Shown piece after piece: positions 47,512 through 59,394 of a DNA stretch of 64,000 nt. Each line of letters begins with the position of its first letter. Position 1 is the first letter of the stretch. Below the pieces are notes generated by a model. It worked only from the letters and a program-made list of their open reading frames with translations, ran no database searches and was not told where the DNA came from. Source of the stretch: Stenopsyche tienmushanensis. Its lineage: Eukaryota; Arthropoda; Insecta; Trichoptera; Stenopsychidae. The stretch covers positions 1 to 64,000 of the forward strand of contig WACJ01000097.1 in NCBI GenBank assembly GCA_008973525.1, given 5' to 3'. The translations under genes were made by a program, and so were the position numbers.

Positions 47512-47822
47512 TACTATCTTCCATCTCTCTTCAGGTGCAATGTGTTGTTTCAACAGCGCCATTTCTTGTAGCCCTGCGGAGACAATGCACCTGCATACCA
47601 ACCGATCGCCTCTTGCACGTGCATTGTTGCCGGTTGGGGAGTGATGCGCAGGAGGCGCGAGTCGAGAGTTGTCGGTTGGCTTTAGCTGCGGAAAGAAGTC
47701 CTTCTCGTAGCCATATCTCTCTCTCTATCGTGCTGAATAAAAAGTTACTTAGAGAAGAGAATTTTTTTGTCCGACGCCTATCCATCCCCATCCATTCATC
47801 CAGCGACATCACAGCCCGAACT
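47512..47822 (+). mobile_element. LTR family A, truncated at both ends
   Basis: From CTTCCATCTCTCTTCAGGTG through the GC-rich core and CT-rich tract to CATCCAGCGACATCACAGCC. The final 120 bases of the LTR are missing. Confidence 0.7.
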
Positions 47823-49395
47823 ATTAAGTAAATATTTACTTAAGATTGTATATCTTTTTGTATATCGATTTTGCCTTAATTTTTTTATATTTTTTTATTG
47901 GCTTTAAAAAGATTTTGCTTATATAAAATGTATATAAAGGGGAACACGTGAATATTAAAGTGAGCCATAAGGAGTCTGAATGATTGTTTGTCTCCACTTT
48001 ATTCGTTGAAGTATTTTTACGATGAGACGTTCAACGGTGAAGACGAGGAGCCGCCACAGAATGGAATGGTTCGCTGAATCTTGGATGAAATCTGCCGAAG
48101 CATGAAAGTTGAAGTGGAAGCAGGATGATAGATTTTGACGCAGATACTTTATATGTCAATACGGGTAACCGCTCGAGGATTACTGCTTACTGTGGAATAT
48201 CGGAAAACCGAATATCCCGAAGGATGATGACCGTCCAAAATGCGATCCGACACATTTTCGCCTCCTTCACCTTCGAAGGCCTTAAGCTGCGAGATTTTTC
48301 GTCGCAAAACAAAGTGCCATTGTCCCGCGAAACATTCCCGACAATTTACGTAACAATCCCAAGAACCTTAATTAACAAGTCTTTGTGGCGGGCCCGGGGG
48401 TTTTTAATTTGTTTTTTTGTGCTCCATTGTCGGCGAGAGTTATTGTTGTAGACTTTCATATTTAATGACACGGTCAAATATGAGCTATCTCGTATTTTTC
48501 TCGGAACTACGTCTCCGAAAATGAAAGAACGGGATCAACTTTTCAGCGCCCCTTATAAATGGAGAGTTGAAGTCGCGGCGAAAACATGGCGCTATTTGAC
48601 CGAAGCGTCGACTGTTTAATGAAAAGGGATCCGATGTTTTTTGTGATAAATAATAAATATCCCTCGGAGAGAAAGTTTTCTTAAATACCGTACATAAATT
48701 CTAGGAACTTGTACCATTTTGTTAGGATGACAGGTATGAGGTCAGAAGATTTCAGCTTTTAAGATACAACCGGGACACTATCTAAAAAAGCTTTTAAGGA
48801 CAAACATGTACTCGAGCAAAAAATGAATTTTACCAGAGACGAAGAGAATATTTTTTTCATAAAATATTATAACATAAATTAAGTAACTTTTAAAACATGC
48901 TGAAAACATAATTTTTTGTCCTTAATGATTCATCCTATTTTTATAAAATAGTTGGGTTTTTTCTTTTTTTTTCTTTTTTCATTCATCATTTCATCAAAGT
49001 TTCATTATAATTTTTGATATAAATTTCTAAAACTGGTAAAATACGTAAGATCAATGCTGCCTCGCGCGTGTTAGTCAATTGTCCTTGTTAACCGGTTGAC
49101 GCACACGCCTCGAATAACGATTTTCGCAATTAATGAAGGTAAAATTGGAGTTAAACTGATGTTACCGAAATAGTATGTTTGTTGAAAACATCGCTACTAT
49201 GCGTGAGAGTGTACGGAAAACCACGAGGCTGTTAATTTCTCGTCGTTCACAAAGATTTCAACTTGACAAATTTTGCACCGAGACTAGATATTGTTTTCTA
49301 TGAATAACGACGACGTCTCGAGTCTCTGATTAAATATGTTAATCTGATTCAAAACCTTTAAAATTAAGCCGGGTTCAAAGACTGAAATAGATACA
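47823..49395. other. Intergenic, no gene recognised
   Basis: 47980-48680 is less AT-rich and single-copy in this window; the 108-codon frame at 48125-48451 has no known domain. Confidence 0.5.
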
Positions 49396-49596
49396 CACTC
49401 GTGTCTGTTTTTATGCGATAGATACGTTCCACGGGGAGTCGCATAAAAAAAATCGCATAAAAAAAGATTCGTACTACATACAAAGCTGAGGGATGTGTTC
49501 TTAATATAGTATTTTTTAAAAGTGGAAATGAACATTTTAAAATTGCATAACTTCAAAATCGCATAAAAAAGATCCGCATAAAAACAGACCCAAGTG
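49396..49596. mobile_element. 201-bp MITE with GCATAAAAA inverted ends
   Basis: Left end CACTCGTGTCTGTTTTTATG; right end, inverted, CACTTGGGTCTGTTTTTATG. Internal GCATAAAAA motifs are repeated. Related pieces lie at 17960, 18480, 50570-50730, 51290, 53910 and 54530-54615. Confidence 0.65.
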
Positions 49597-49599
49597 TAT

Positions 49600-50130
49600 A
49601 ATGATTTTGTACTGTTTTAATACATTTTTATTTCATTATGGCACACAAGCAATGGATGCGGATAGTCGGATTCAAATTTTATTATGCACATGTGAAATTG
49701 TCGAAATGCAAATAGTACTTACGTATCAACGTACAATCCAGAAAAACAAACATTCGAGGTAAACCTTGGAGCTGATTAATTAGATTGAAGGCAAACAATT
49801 AGATAATGTCTCTGTTGACGATATCAAAGAAAATATGGAATGCCAAATGTTATCGCATAGCCGGCTGTAAACCCTGTGGGAGTCATTTCGAAGCCAAATT
49901 TCGCCCAATATTTTCCCGATAAAGGGCAATATTCAGCCTGCAAAAATAACAAAACCAAATACAAATATGTGCCAAATATTTTTGCGGAAAAAATGATTTT
50001 GCTAAAGATGATAGCAATAATTTTGGGTCACATTGTATCGGGACTGCCATTAAAGATAGTTGACAGTATAAAATGCACTATAATGATTTGAATAACACAG
50101 AAAGATTGATTGTCGCACATTGAGTGTAGA
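49600..50130. other. Intergenic, nothing recognised
   Basis: AT-rich, with no gene or clear repeat. Confidence 0.5.
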
Positions 50131-50134
50131 GATT

Positions 50135-50565
50135 AGTGAATCAGAGACAAAGCAGCTCGTATATCGATGGTAAGATCGTGCTATAAAGTTACCCCTACAC
50201 ATCTAAACATGTCAAGTTTTACAAATACAAAGAATCTTTTATATTTCTATAAAGGTATCCAATATTTGATTTTTTTTTTCATAGAGCATAAAATAGAGAG
50301 TCATCATATCAATCATCAACAGAAGACGAGAAAATAAACTTTAAAATTATAATGGAATTTTTCAATATTCGATTGATAACCATCAGGTATAGAATTTTCT
50401 TAGATCATTGAAGGTCTTCTAAGAATCATACTAAATAGTAGAAAGCCACACAAATCAATTATATGCTTAAAATTCAGCTTGGTACCGTAAATGATTTTAT
50501 TTGAAACGTTATTATGGGGCCCAATAATATCAACAGTGTTAAGGCTCATTTATTAAAATACAATT
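50135..50565 (-). repeat. Dispersed repeat H-E, copy 4
   Basis: Inverted block E (ATCGATGGTAAGATCGTGCT, TTACCCCTACAC) at 50170-50210 and inverted block H (AATATCAACAGTGTTAAGGC) at about 50526-50560, about 320 bases apart here. Confidence 0.6.
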
Positions 50566-50567
50566 GG

Positions 50568-51320
50568 GTCTATTTTTATGCGATAGATACGTTTCACGGG
50601 GAGTCGCATATGATAAAATCATATAAAAAAATACTTGAACTACATAGAGTTCCATTATTTTCAAAAACCGCATAACTTCAAATCATTGTGATAAAATGTA
50701 CCAAAAATCGCATAAAAAAAGTTTGTAAATAAAAGCACCACATGACAGAATTGATATATTAAAGTCTATTTTACAGTGTAATCGCCGATTAACCCCTTAA
50801 AAAGGTAAGACACAGATTTGTGTCCGAATTCCACTGATTCAGAAAGAGAATTCTTGTACAGAGACAGAGTATTTTGCACTTTGAATTTGGAGAGAAACAT
50901 AGACGGCGTGAGTATCTTGCGTACATCGTACGATTGTATAGATCGTTAACCCAAATTTATCGACTAATAATGATATGTGAATTATATAATTAATCGATTT
51001 CGAGTGTATTGTTTATGTTTACACAAAGAAATTACCGAATATTGTGTGCTATTGATAGTGTTTATTTATTTAAATACAAGTTTCATACAAGCTGCGACGG
51101 TCTTGACAGGTAAGTGGATTTGCACAGATGATAAGTGGCAGACATGCAAATATAGGATCTAAGTTTATCATGATTTTAAATTTGCTCACTATTAAAATTA
51201 TTAAACATTGCGACGATTTAACCATTCGTTTTTTACGCAGATCGTGATATAGAGACATTTTTACGAAGATCATGTTTTTTTAATGCGTATTCGCATAAAA
51301 AAAAAACTTTGTTTTCTTTG
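50568..51320 (+). mobile_element. Composite repeat D with GCATAAAAA ends, copy 1
   Basis: It starts TTGGGTCTATTTTTATGCGA. Its core (GTAATCGCCGATTAACCCCT, the GACACAGATTTGTGTC palindrome, CGATTGTATAGATCGTTAAC, GCTGCGACGGTC) matches 54085-54510. It ends in ATTCGCATAAAA near 51300. It may be the longer, possibly parent, form of the GCATAAAAA MITEs. Confidence 0.65.
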
Positions 51321-51329
51321 GAAAAATTA

Positions 51330-51572
51330 GGGATAGGTTTCATTGTTTCGAAGATGGCACACCTAGCGTGTAGGGTTTGCTTGATCTCGCGTGTTTGTCG
51401 GCCATTTTGTTCAGTCACAGTAAATTCTTCCGATGGAGAGATCGTCGCGCGCTTCCATCAACTCCCGTCCTTGCGAGATCCGAGCGGTCATAAGTTTTTT
51501 AACTCTGCAAAACAATTCTGCCGCGAATACCCATCGGAAGCTCGTGGAAGCTTACGGTGAAGATGTGATAGT
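51330..51572 (+). pseudogene. mariner transposase N-terminus, relic
   Basis: TCGGCCATTTTGTTCAGTCA, then RFHQLPSLRDPSGHKFF and EARGSL: a frameshifted copy of the N-terminal region also seen at 4500 and 62950. Confidence 0.6.
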
Positions 51573-51958
51573 AACAAAAAATATGTGTTTCATGAACCGT
51601 GTCTCGATATAAGCTGACCTTAAAAGGATTCGTGTCAATATTTTCATTTTTATCCCTAATAAAATACATTGCATTCGTTACAACACATTACTCAATAATT
51701 TCGTAGGATTTTTTTACTTTAGACCTATTTGCTTATTCATTTGGTGTCGTTTTTTCGTAATTCCTGGCAAAAAATATTCTACTAACTTATTGAGTGATGT
51801 TATATATGAATTTAAATACACTATTAATTATGAAAATACAATAATTTATGATGAATTTGATCTAATACCAATTCGTCGCCTGTTGTTTAAGTTTCTGAAG
51901 GAACGCTGTTGCTATTGTTTTGAGAAATATGAGATCTTTTTAATCACCATTTTGGGCT

Positions 51959-52382
51959 TTAACTTGTTAAGCGGGGAAGTTCTATTTCAATACAGCAAAA
52001 TACAGTGGGTTTGCACATTTTAGTAAGGACGTATATATACGTCCTGCCCACCTGGTGTGAGTTCATATTATTAATTTTTTTTAACGCATAAGGGTTTAGG
52101 TGTAATGCTTTTGATGGCATAGGTTGGCTTTTTACTAAGTTGTCTGAACTAAGCATCAATACGTCATTTTTGTCCTTCCATTTTAAAACTATAAGTTTGC
52201 CTTTGAATCTTACCTTATGCTACTAGTCTTCGTTTACTGAGTACACGATCACTCCAACACAATAGTGCAACCAATTTGCTACCTATCAAGATATATTTCG
52301 AGGACGTATATATACGTCCTAACCAATTTTGATGCAGTTTACGTTGGACGTATATATACGTCCCGCCCAATTAACAGGTTAA
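51959..52382. mobile_element. TTAA-flanked MITE with three 18-bp palindromes (piggyBac-like)
   Basis: TTAACTTGTTAAGCGGGG at 51959 and, inverted, TTAACCTGTTAATTGGGCGG from 52382 are related ends with TTAA at the edges. Perfect palindrome GGACGTATATATACGTCC occurs at 52027-52044, 52302-52319 and 52346-52363. No coding region. Confidence 0.6.
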
Positions 52383-52444
52383 AATGGACTGGGAAAAAAT
52401 ATTTCACTACACAAATGAAGTAAGCAGTTTGAATGTACAAGGTC

Positions 52445-52720
52445 ATTCTGAAAGTAAGGTTACAAGAGACCATCGGCGATTTCTGACTAAATTGTGCAAA
52501 AAATTGAAGTATAAGTAAAAAACTACCGCTATGTGATGCTTGACGATCTTCTTGACATTTATCGAAGTGTCCTCGGTGGTATTGCTTGAATGGAAAAACT
52601 TGGTTACAAGAAGTTGTGTGCGAGATGGGTGCTCAGAATGCCCATACTGAAATTTTTGGATCGTTTTGCACAGGGAAGAGAAGTAGCCAAAATTATAATT
52701 TTTCAATAGAAAAAAATCCC
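52445..52720 (+). pseudogene. mariner-family transposase relic
   Basis: KLCKKLK, then a MLDDLLDIY-like segment and LGYKKLCARWVLRM: same family and region as the relic at 13085. The catalytic part is missing. Confidence 0.7.
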
Positions 52721-53868
52721 TTCATTACCCGTAGGATCCTCGAAAGATCGTCATATCACTGAAGGCTAGATTGTATTACTTCAATAACTAAACTTGTTGG
52801 TATCTAATTAAGGGCACGAGAGCATGTGTCGGGAGTTCAGGGCGCTTAAAATTGAATCGCACCTGACTAAGGTCCCGGAAACGGTCGCAACGAGGACTCA
52901 ACGACTCCAAAGCGTCAAATTATAGGGTCGTCAGGATTTGGAAGAAAGGCCAGAGTGAAAATTTGTGTAATTGAAGCGTGTTATTTGATTACTCGAGTCC
53001 GGCGTTTCGCATTAGCTCGCCGAGCATAATTAATACAACCCTCGTTATCTATTATCTCGGTATGTGAAGGGTATCTATTACCCCGAAACAAAGTTGTCGG
53101 TGGTAGTGCGTCGGTAAGGGCCCAGAATAAATATGTGCACACGGGCCTGCAAATGGGCGCTCGCTTGTGTGGGTGCCGAAATTACATGTTTAAATAACGT
53201 GTCATGAAATGCGGGCGAAACGTAGAGAATTCCCATTGCTAAACAAAGCACAGACTCATTAGAGTGTTGACCCGCATTTCATTTTATGACGAAACCGCAT
53301 ACGGCAGGTCAACTTCCCTTTGTCTTCGGCTCTGCTTCTTTAAATTGGACGAACGCTAATGTGCCTCGGGAAGATACCATGGTCTCTATAAGGATATTAG
53401 TCCTTTTTCTTCATAGCGTTTTTAAGGCGGCTTTAGACAACCAATTATCTTATAATCTAGGAGCCACTGTATAGTTGTTGTGGCTGCCATATGCAACACC
53501 ACTGGAAGCAAATCCCAATGTGGAGAACCACTTGATGGTATGATCGTAAATGATTATCCTCTTTATCGATTTAAGCAAAAAACAAAGATGATGATGCAAT
53601 AAACAACAGTTCCACGAGGCTCTGCTATCGCATTAGCTCCGGCTGACGACGGCATTAACAGCTTCAAGAGAATCGTGACATTTTAGACGTGTAAATTATG
53701 CACAAATATGATTACAGTAAAATCGAAACTTGATTCAAATCTAAACAAATAGAAGATGGTTGCTGAGAAATAAAAATAATTTATTTCCATAAAAAAAAAA
53801 CAAGGCAATTAATCCATTTTATCAATATCCAGAAACATATTTCATTTGCAGGTTATCTATTAAATTAC
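52721..53868. other. Intergenic, no gene recognised
   Basis: 52780-53330 is less AT-rich and appears single-copy. No coding domain seen. Confidence 0.5.
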
Positions 53869-53869
53869 A

Positions 53870-54615
53870 TTAAAAAAACTGCGGGATAAGTTCCATTACT
53901 TTTAAGAACCGCATAACTTCAAATAAATCGCATAAAAAAGTTTATATAAAAATCATACAAATAAAAACCCAATACATATTTATCTTTGAATTGCTCGATT
54001 AAAGTCAATTTTACTTGATACAAATTATCATCAGTCAGTATACATTTATTAATCATCCTTTTATGTTAAAATCGTCTTTTTTAAAATGTAATCGCCGTTC
54101 AACCCCTTTAAGAGGTAAGACACAATGTTGTGTTCGAATTTCGGTGACTCAGAAAGAGCATTTTTATATATTAAACTCGGAGACAGACAGAGATAAAGTG
54201 TCTTGCACATTGAATTTGGAGAAAAACAGAGACGTAGAGATTATTTTGCGTACGTCGAACGATTGTATAGATCGTTAACCCAAATTGATCGACTAATAAT
54301 AATATGTGAATGATGTAATGAATCGATTTCAAGTGGATTGTTTATGTTTACGCAAAGAAATGACCGAATATTGTGCGCTATCGACAGTGTTTATTTATTT
54401 AAATACAATTTTCATACACGCTGCGACGGTCCAGACGGATAAGTGTATTTGTACGCATGATAAGTGACGGGCATGCAATTATAGCATCTAAGTTAATCAT
54501 GATTTTAAGTTAGCTCACAACTCAGATGCATTCGCATAAAAAAAAATATTTATCCTCTAAAAAAAAAATAAGAGATAGGTTTCATTATTTTTGAAAATCG
54601 CATAAAAACAGACTC
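53870..54615 (+). mobile_element. Composite repeat D with GCATAAAAA ends, copy 2
   Basis: Direct-orientation partner of 50568-51320, sharing the 450-bp core. It ends in ATCGCATAAAAACAGACTCA at 54598-54615, which fits the MITE right end. Confidence 0.65.
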
Positions 54616-54669
54616 AAGTCTAATGAATATTTTATAATTTCGACGGCATGGTTAGAAAAAAGCGTTTTT

Positions 54670-55005
54670 CTCGAAAATACTTTTTTGAAGCTCATGGAAG
54701 TGCTTCCACACGCCCTATAAAAGCATTGTTTATAAAATTTGGGAAACACGTGTATAATAAACGTCTTCATCGTATAAACTACAATTATTTAAAAATATTC
54801 AAAAATGTTTATTTAATAAACTAAAAACTACAAAAAATGTTGATAAAAACACAAACTTTTCTTCAATCGCTCACTATTTTTTTATTTTTCATTGTTTCTT
54901 CTTAATTATAGTCTAAGTTATACACAATATTATACAAAGTAAAATTATTTTTAATGTTTTTGCTGCAAATGATTTTTTCAGGATTTAGGACTTCCGTGGT
55001 AAAAA
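54670..55005 (+). repeat. Dispersed repeat I, copy 2
   Basis: Matches 10830-11155 over its whole length in the same orientation. Confidence 0.65.
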
Positions 55006-56810
55006 ATGTCCCACATCATCGCCCGCGCACCGACATAAGTGGCTTCCCCCACTCCCACTGTCATATTTTATCAAACTTTAAAAATACTTTCATGTTCAAT
55101 AAATATCGCCTAGTCAACACACTAAATATCAATTTTCTATATTTAATACTTTTTGCATAAAAAAATCGATCGCATTCCAAATCTGTAGTCTGTGAGACTA
55201 ATGCTTAGTGATCCAGGTTTAATTATGTCATACTTAGCCAAATTCTTTATTGATATAGATAGACATCAAAATGGACGTTTACATCTATCCATTGATTTAT
55301 ATTTATCCAAATAATTTTTGCTTAATATTTATAACAAAAAATTAGCAGCCCCAATGTATTTTCGCATTCAAACTTAGGAACCAAGGATTATTAGATAGGA
55401 GAATTAGTTGGCTAATTGAGTTAGTTATGAAGTCATACTCCTAATATATTGCAACCATGACAAGAAGTAAGTAGATGTTGACACAACTCAACAAACTTGA
55501 ATCGAGCAAATATTGACTTGTATGAACACCCAATAGTTTTGGCATACATCAACGTTTAAAAACTCGTTAAGCGGTCATCAATCTTTCAATCAACTATCTA
55601 ATTCTCTAGGTGAGGTATCAATCTATTCCATGGGAACCGCATGAGAATCTTTTCTTCAAGTCAATAATTGGCAGTCACCAATGGCTTCCATGGCGCATTG
55701 GTAACAATCGATGGCAGTCAACGGTGGATGCCACGGCACAATATATGTTAATATATAATTTGAATTTCTGGAATGGGGCTATATTTAACGATCTCAAATT
55801 TATTCTTATACATTTACACATCCGATTCCAAATGCTACATACCTTTTTCAATAATTCCAAGCAAGAAAATCATAAAGTTCTGCTTCAAGTGCTAAATTAA
55901 AAATTACTTCAGCACTATGACATCGGAATGATTTTCTCTTATCAAATTAATGCAGATTTGGAACCAAAATTCTCACACTGCGGATTCCCAGTAAGAATTT
56001 CGCATTCGAGCTTAAATACACTCGCGGAGGACTCGTTTATAATTTATCCCTTCATATTCCCGAACGGGAGCGGCGCGTAATTAAGCAAATGCTTCTTTAA
56101 TATTGTACAGATATCTTTCGCAGATCCCGTTTTGCCGTTGAATTAAAACCGTTATTTATTACCGAAGCCGTACAATAAATCTCAGTTTGTGATAAAGTAT
56201 TATCTCATACTCAAATTGATTATTTACCGTGCAAACGAAATGATTCGCCCACCCCCCCCCCGCCCCCCGGGGGAGGTGCGCTCTTATAAATAAACTAACA
56301 AATTGCCTGCACTAATAATAAATCTCCCTTCTGTTATAATCCACCAAATTTATTTGCAAACTCGGGGTATGGATGCTGTGATTGCGGTCCATAGTAAGAT
56401 TATTTATTTGAACCTGGAGACACATGGCATAGCTTTCATGTCGAAATAGGTAGGCCAAGTTGTTCAGGATTTTAATACGCCATTATCAATATTTGGCTAT
56501 TAATATGATCAAATAATTTCCAACCCAAATTTATTACCTTTTTTATAAAGATTTTATAGTGAGGCGTAAGCACCTTCGCTAGTTTTTTTGCTTTGGTGTT
56601 TTTGTTTAATTTTTTGCAAAGTCTGACACCAATGAAATTCATATTATACTTATTTATTGACGTTAAGAAAAAAACAATTTATTACTTTTTTAATCACAAA
56701 TTTAAATACGAATTTCCCTATAGCACATATAATAAGAAATAATAAAGACATCAATTATAGCATCTCATATAAATGATGATCTTTACACAGATATGCTAAT
56801 ATCTAACAGA
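55006..56810. other. Intergenic, no gene recognised
   Basis: Contains a C-rich tract (56251-56270) and, near 56622, an inverted TGACACCAATG remnant of the tRNA-Leu primer site. Confidence 0.5.
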
Positions 56811-56812
56811 TA

Positions 56813-56921
56813 TAGTGAGTGAAGCCATTGCGGAGATTACGCAGAAGCGGGGAGCGGTCCGGGGATTCTGTCTCGAGAGTGCTCCCGCTTCAATGCGCTA
56901 CATTGGTGTCAGAAGTCGCCT
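56813..56921 (+). mobile_element. LTR family A 3' end with primer site
   Basis: GGGGAGCGGTCCGGGGATTC...CTCCCGCTTCAATGCGCTACA ends at 56902. TGGTGTCAGAAGTCGCC follows at 56904. The LTR 5' part is missing. Confidence 0.65.
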
Positions 56922-58107
56922 ACGCTACAATACTTTGATAAGAAGACACTCTAAAATTTGTAATTAATAGCACTGTCTCATATTGAGAATCGCCCTATAA
57001 AATGTATTTATAAATGATATGTACTTTAAGTTACATTCAATATTCCGATTTCCTACAGTGGAATAGTTTTCAAAGTAAACTGAACTACCTAAAATCGAAA
57101 TTAAGTCCACAATTTCTCTCTATTTAGGGAATTTCCTCGCTAATTAGATTAGTTGCAGGTCCTGAAAAGTTATGTAGATCACGAAATCAAGGATGATGCC
57201 CTATACATACGAGCAAGACATTAAGCGAATTGTTCTCGACTTTAGAAGAAATCAAGGACGCGGTCACATTCGTTCTGACTTTCGATGGATCGAGCTTGTT
57301 TATAGCGTGTCTTTTTTTAGTGTCTCACTAATTTTGACCCGCATGCTCCTCGCCTTCTCGCCATGGTTGAAAGAATTTCCAGACAAAGTTTAAATACAAC
57401 ATAATTCAATTCGGAGGAAATGCCAACTTGGGAAATTGTTGAGACAACAACTCTTCAGATGCTGAGTGCTGCCTTGAGAGGGTTGAAAGAGAGTACACTC
57501 TACGATTATCTAATTAGAGCGCTGAAAAATAGCTGTATAATTAATCCAACTGTCTTCGTTTACTATTAAAATATTTGGGAATCTTGAAAAAGAATCACGC
57601 TAATTGTCTTAATTGATTCCATTTAATTTTGACAAAAATAAATTGAAGAAAACCTCAAGTCTCAAAATCGGGAAGTATTTAAGCCTGAATATTCAACAAA
57701 GTTAATAAAACATCGTACCTTTATCATTAATCAACTAAAATAAATATTTTTAATAAAGGAATTATCTAAAAAATTGAGATTTGCATCAAGGAAGTACATT
57801 ATATCATAAAAAGACACCAGGAGATTAGAACTTTGAAGAACAGGATAAGACCGGACCGTCCAAAATTTAAGAAAAAAAAAATCACTTCAGCACATTGGAT
57901 GATCTTGTAAATACCAGGGTAGACAGACAAACATAGATGCCGCTTGTCTGTGCCTGGGAAATTGGAGGGCTCAGGACAGACGGAAATGACAGCATGCGTT
58001 GTTGGTGGTAGGGAGTCCCATGTAGTAAGTATGAGCATCAGCCGTACGATTGTGTTGGCAGTCATAATTAATGGTGTTATCTTAATTAACATGTGTTCAA
58101 GTAAAAA
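56922..58107. other. Intergenic or intron of the 58-kb gene
   Basis: If the - strand gene extends leftwards, this is its first intron. A frame at 57799-58113 continues through the donor and is probably intronic read-through. Confidence 0.45.
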
Positions 58108-58610
58108 ACTCACCGTATAGCGTTGTGTTGGTCAAAGCGCACGCTTCGAACGCGTAGCATTCGTCGTCCTCAAAATCAGTCTGCACGGTGACGTCGTGCG
58201 TCGTAACGGCGTCGTAAGTCGAGTCGGAGGCCACGACGGGCACGTTGCCCGCGTCACAGTCCACGGCGCTGACGCAGACTTCGGCGATGTGATGCGTTGT
58301 GCGTTCGGCCGAGTCGGCCGGGCCAGCGGGCTCCTCGAGCGCGAGGTCGTGAGGGAGCGCGAGTGCGAGCGCGTGTTCGTGCAAGTCAGGGGGCCGCGCG
58401 CGCCGCTCGCGCCGACACGCTGCGCATCCGCAGTCGGCGCCGCGCATGCGCAGCAGCCACACCAGCCCAAAGAGCGCCATGCCGCGCACCGCCCTCATCG
58501 CGCCCCGCGCATCGCCGCGCGCATCGCCGCACTCACCCGCGCGCGCGCGCTCGCCCGAAGACAACCGACACATCGTGACAACGGCACGCACTAGACCCAG
58601 AACCGTTTCG
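58100..58610. other. CpG-rich island
   Basis: About 500 bases of dense CG dinucleotides, including (CG)n runs near 58540, in an otherwise AT-rich window. It coincides with the - strand 5' exon and probably marks the start of that gene. Long open frames on the + strand here are by-products of the base composition. Confidence 0.7.
58114..58573 (-). CDS. 5' coding exon of an unrecognised secreted or membrane protein
   Basis: An open frame on the - strand runs through very GC- and CpG-rich DNA and ends at a good donor (exon ends at 58114, intron begins GTGAGT at 58113-58108, phase 1). Possible ATGs are at 58573, 58498 and 58480. The 58498 or 58480 start gives a hydrophobic N-terminus (MALFGLVWLLRM) that could be a signal peptide or signal anchor, so one of these is likely used. 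It is followed by a short Cys cluster (CGCAAC), an Arg-rich stretch, an Ala/Leu/His-rich stretch and an acidic C-terminal part with several Cys (CVSAVDC, ECYAFEAC) and a possible N-glycosylation site (NTT). I do not recognise the family. Downstream exons should lie at lower coordinates but none was identified, so the gene may leave the window or have a long intron. A TTTCAG acceptor near 58717 could mark the exon's 5' edge. Confidence 0.6.
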
Positions 58611-58719
58611 TACCATGTTTGATACGTTCTTCAAACGACACTAGGTACTTCTCATTTGCCACGCACTACTGTATCGTGCACGCCGTCCCACAACGACCAC
58701 ATTTTTTGACCAAACCTGA

Positions 58720-59058
58720 AATTAAAATGAGACTTATCAAAAAATGCACAAACTATTTATAACTAAACATATAATAAATATACTACAGCAATTATTAAGC
58801 AAATAAAGGAGATTTCCTCATTTGAATCATATAGGTAGTTGTATCATATGACAATTGCATATATTCTTTATTGAAGTGAAACTTGTAAAATCATGATAGG
58901 GTAAATTGGCCAAATAAATTTAAGTTGGATGAGATGAAAAGGGAAACTGCAAGCAGTTGGGTGGAAAGAGAGAGAATCGTTTTTATCTTCTCCATCGCTC
59001 ACACACGTAGATAGAGATTCTACGCGCATACGCCACATCGCCTCTGCTGTTTGTGTGT
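58720..59058. other. Upstream of the GC-rich exon
   Basis: AT-rich. No promoter motif is convincing. Confidence 0.4.
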
Positions 59059-59059
59059 A

Positions 59060-59390
59060 TCCTGGTGAGTGTTTCACTCTACGGTGCCCTCCTATGAAAC
59101 CTTAGGGGGGGCAACTCTATGACCTTGGGTAGTAGTCAACTCTCTGGGGTAATGATGTAGAGTAGAATCGAGCGAAAGTAGCCTGCTGGGGTAGCCCAGC
59201 CAATATGAGTTAGGTACACAGCTTACCCTGTGCTGCGTACCCGTAAAGTTGAATGTGAAACTGCCTATTACAGGCGCCTGGAAATTCTGTGCATAGTGTT
59301 TCTTGTGGATTAAAGAGAGATAGAGGATACTCCTGTATGTTCGATGGCTATCCTTCTGTGCGGAGCCCCGATAAGTCATGAGTCACTCAG
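59060..59390 (+). mobile_element. Family B retroposon, copy 6 (partial)
   Basis: Starts GGTGAGTGTTTCACTCTACG and includes GTAGCCCAGCCAATATGAGT and CCCTGTGCTGCGTACCCGTA. It runs directly into R1-like ORF2 sequence. Confidence 0.65.
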
Positions 59391-59394
59391 ACAT

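Noticed and set aside
47403..47831. 142-codon + strand frame
   Set aside because: It lies almost wholly in LTR family A; similar frames in other copies are by-products of the GC-rich LTR core.
56622..56635. Inverted primer-site remnant
   Set aside because: Only TGACACCAATG remains and no LTR end is recognisable beside it, so it was not listed as a separate element.
57799..58113. 104-codon - strand frame next to the 58-kb exon
   Set aside because: It starts just past the GTGAGT donor and reads into AT-rich DNA; more likely intron sequence.
58196..58594. 132-codon + strand frame in the GC-rich island
   Set aside because: Arg/Ala-rich composition typical of CpG-rich antisense; the - strand frame has a splice donor and signal-like start instead.
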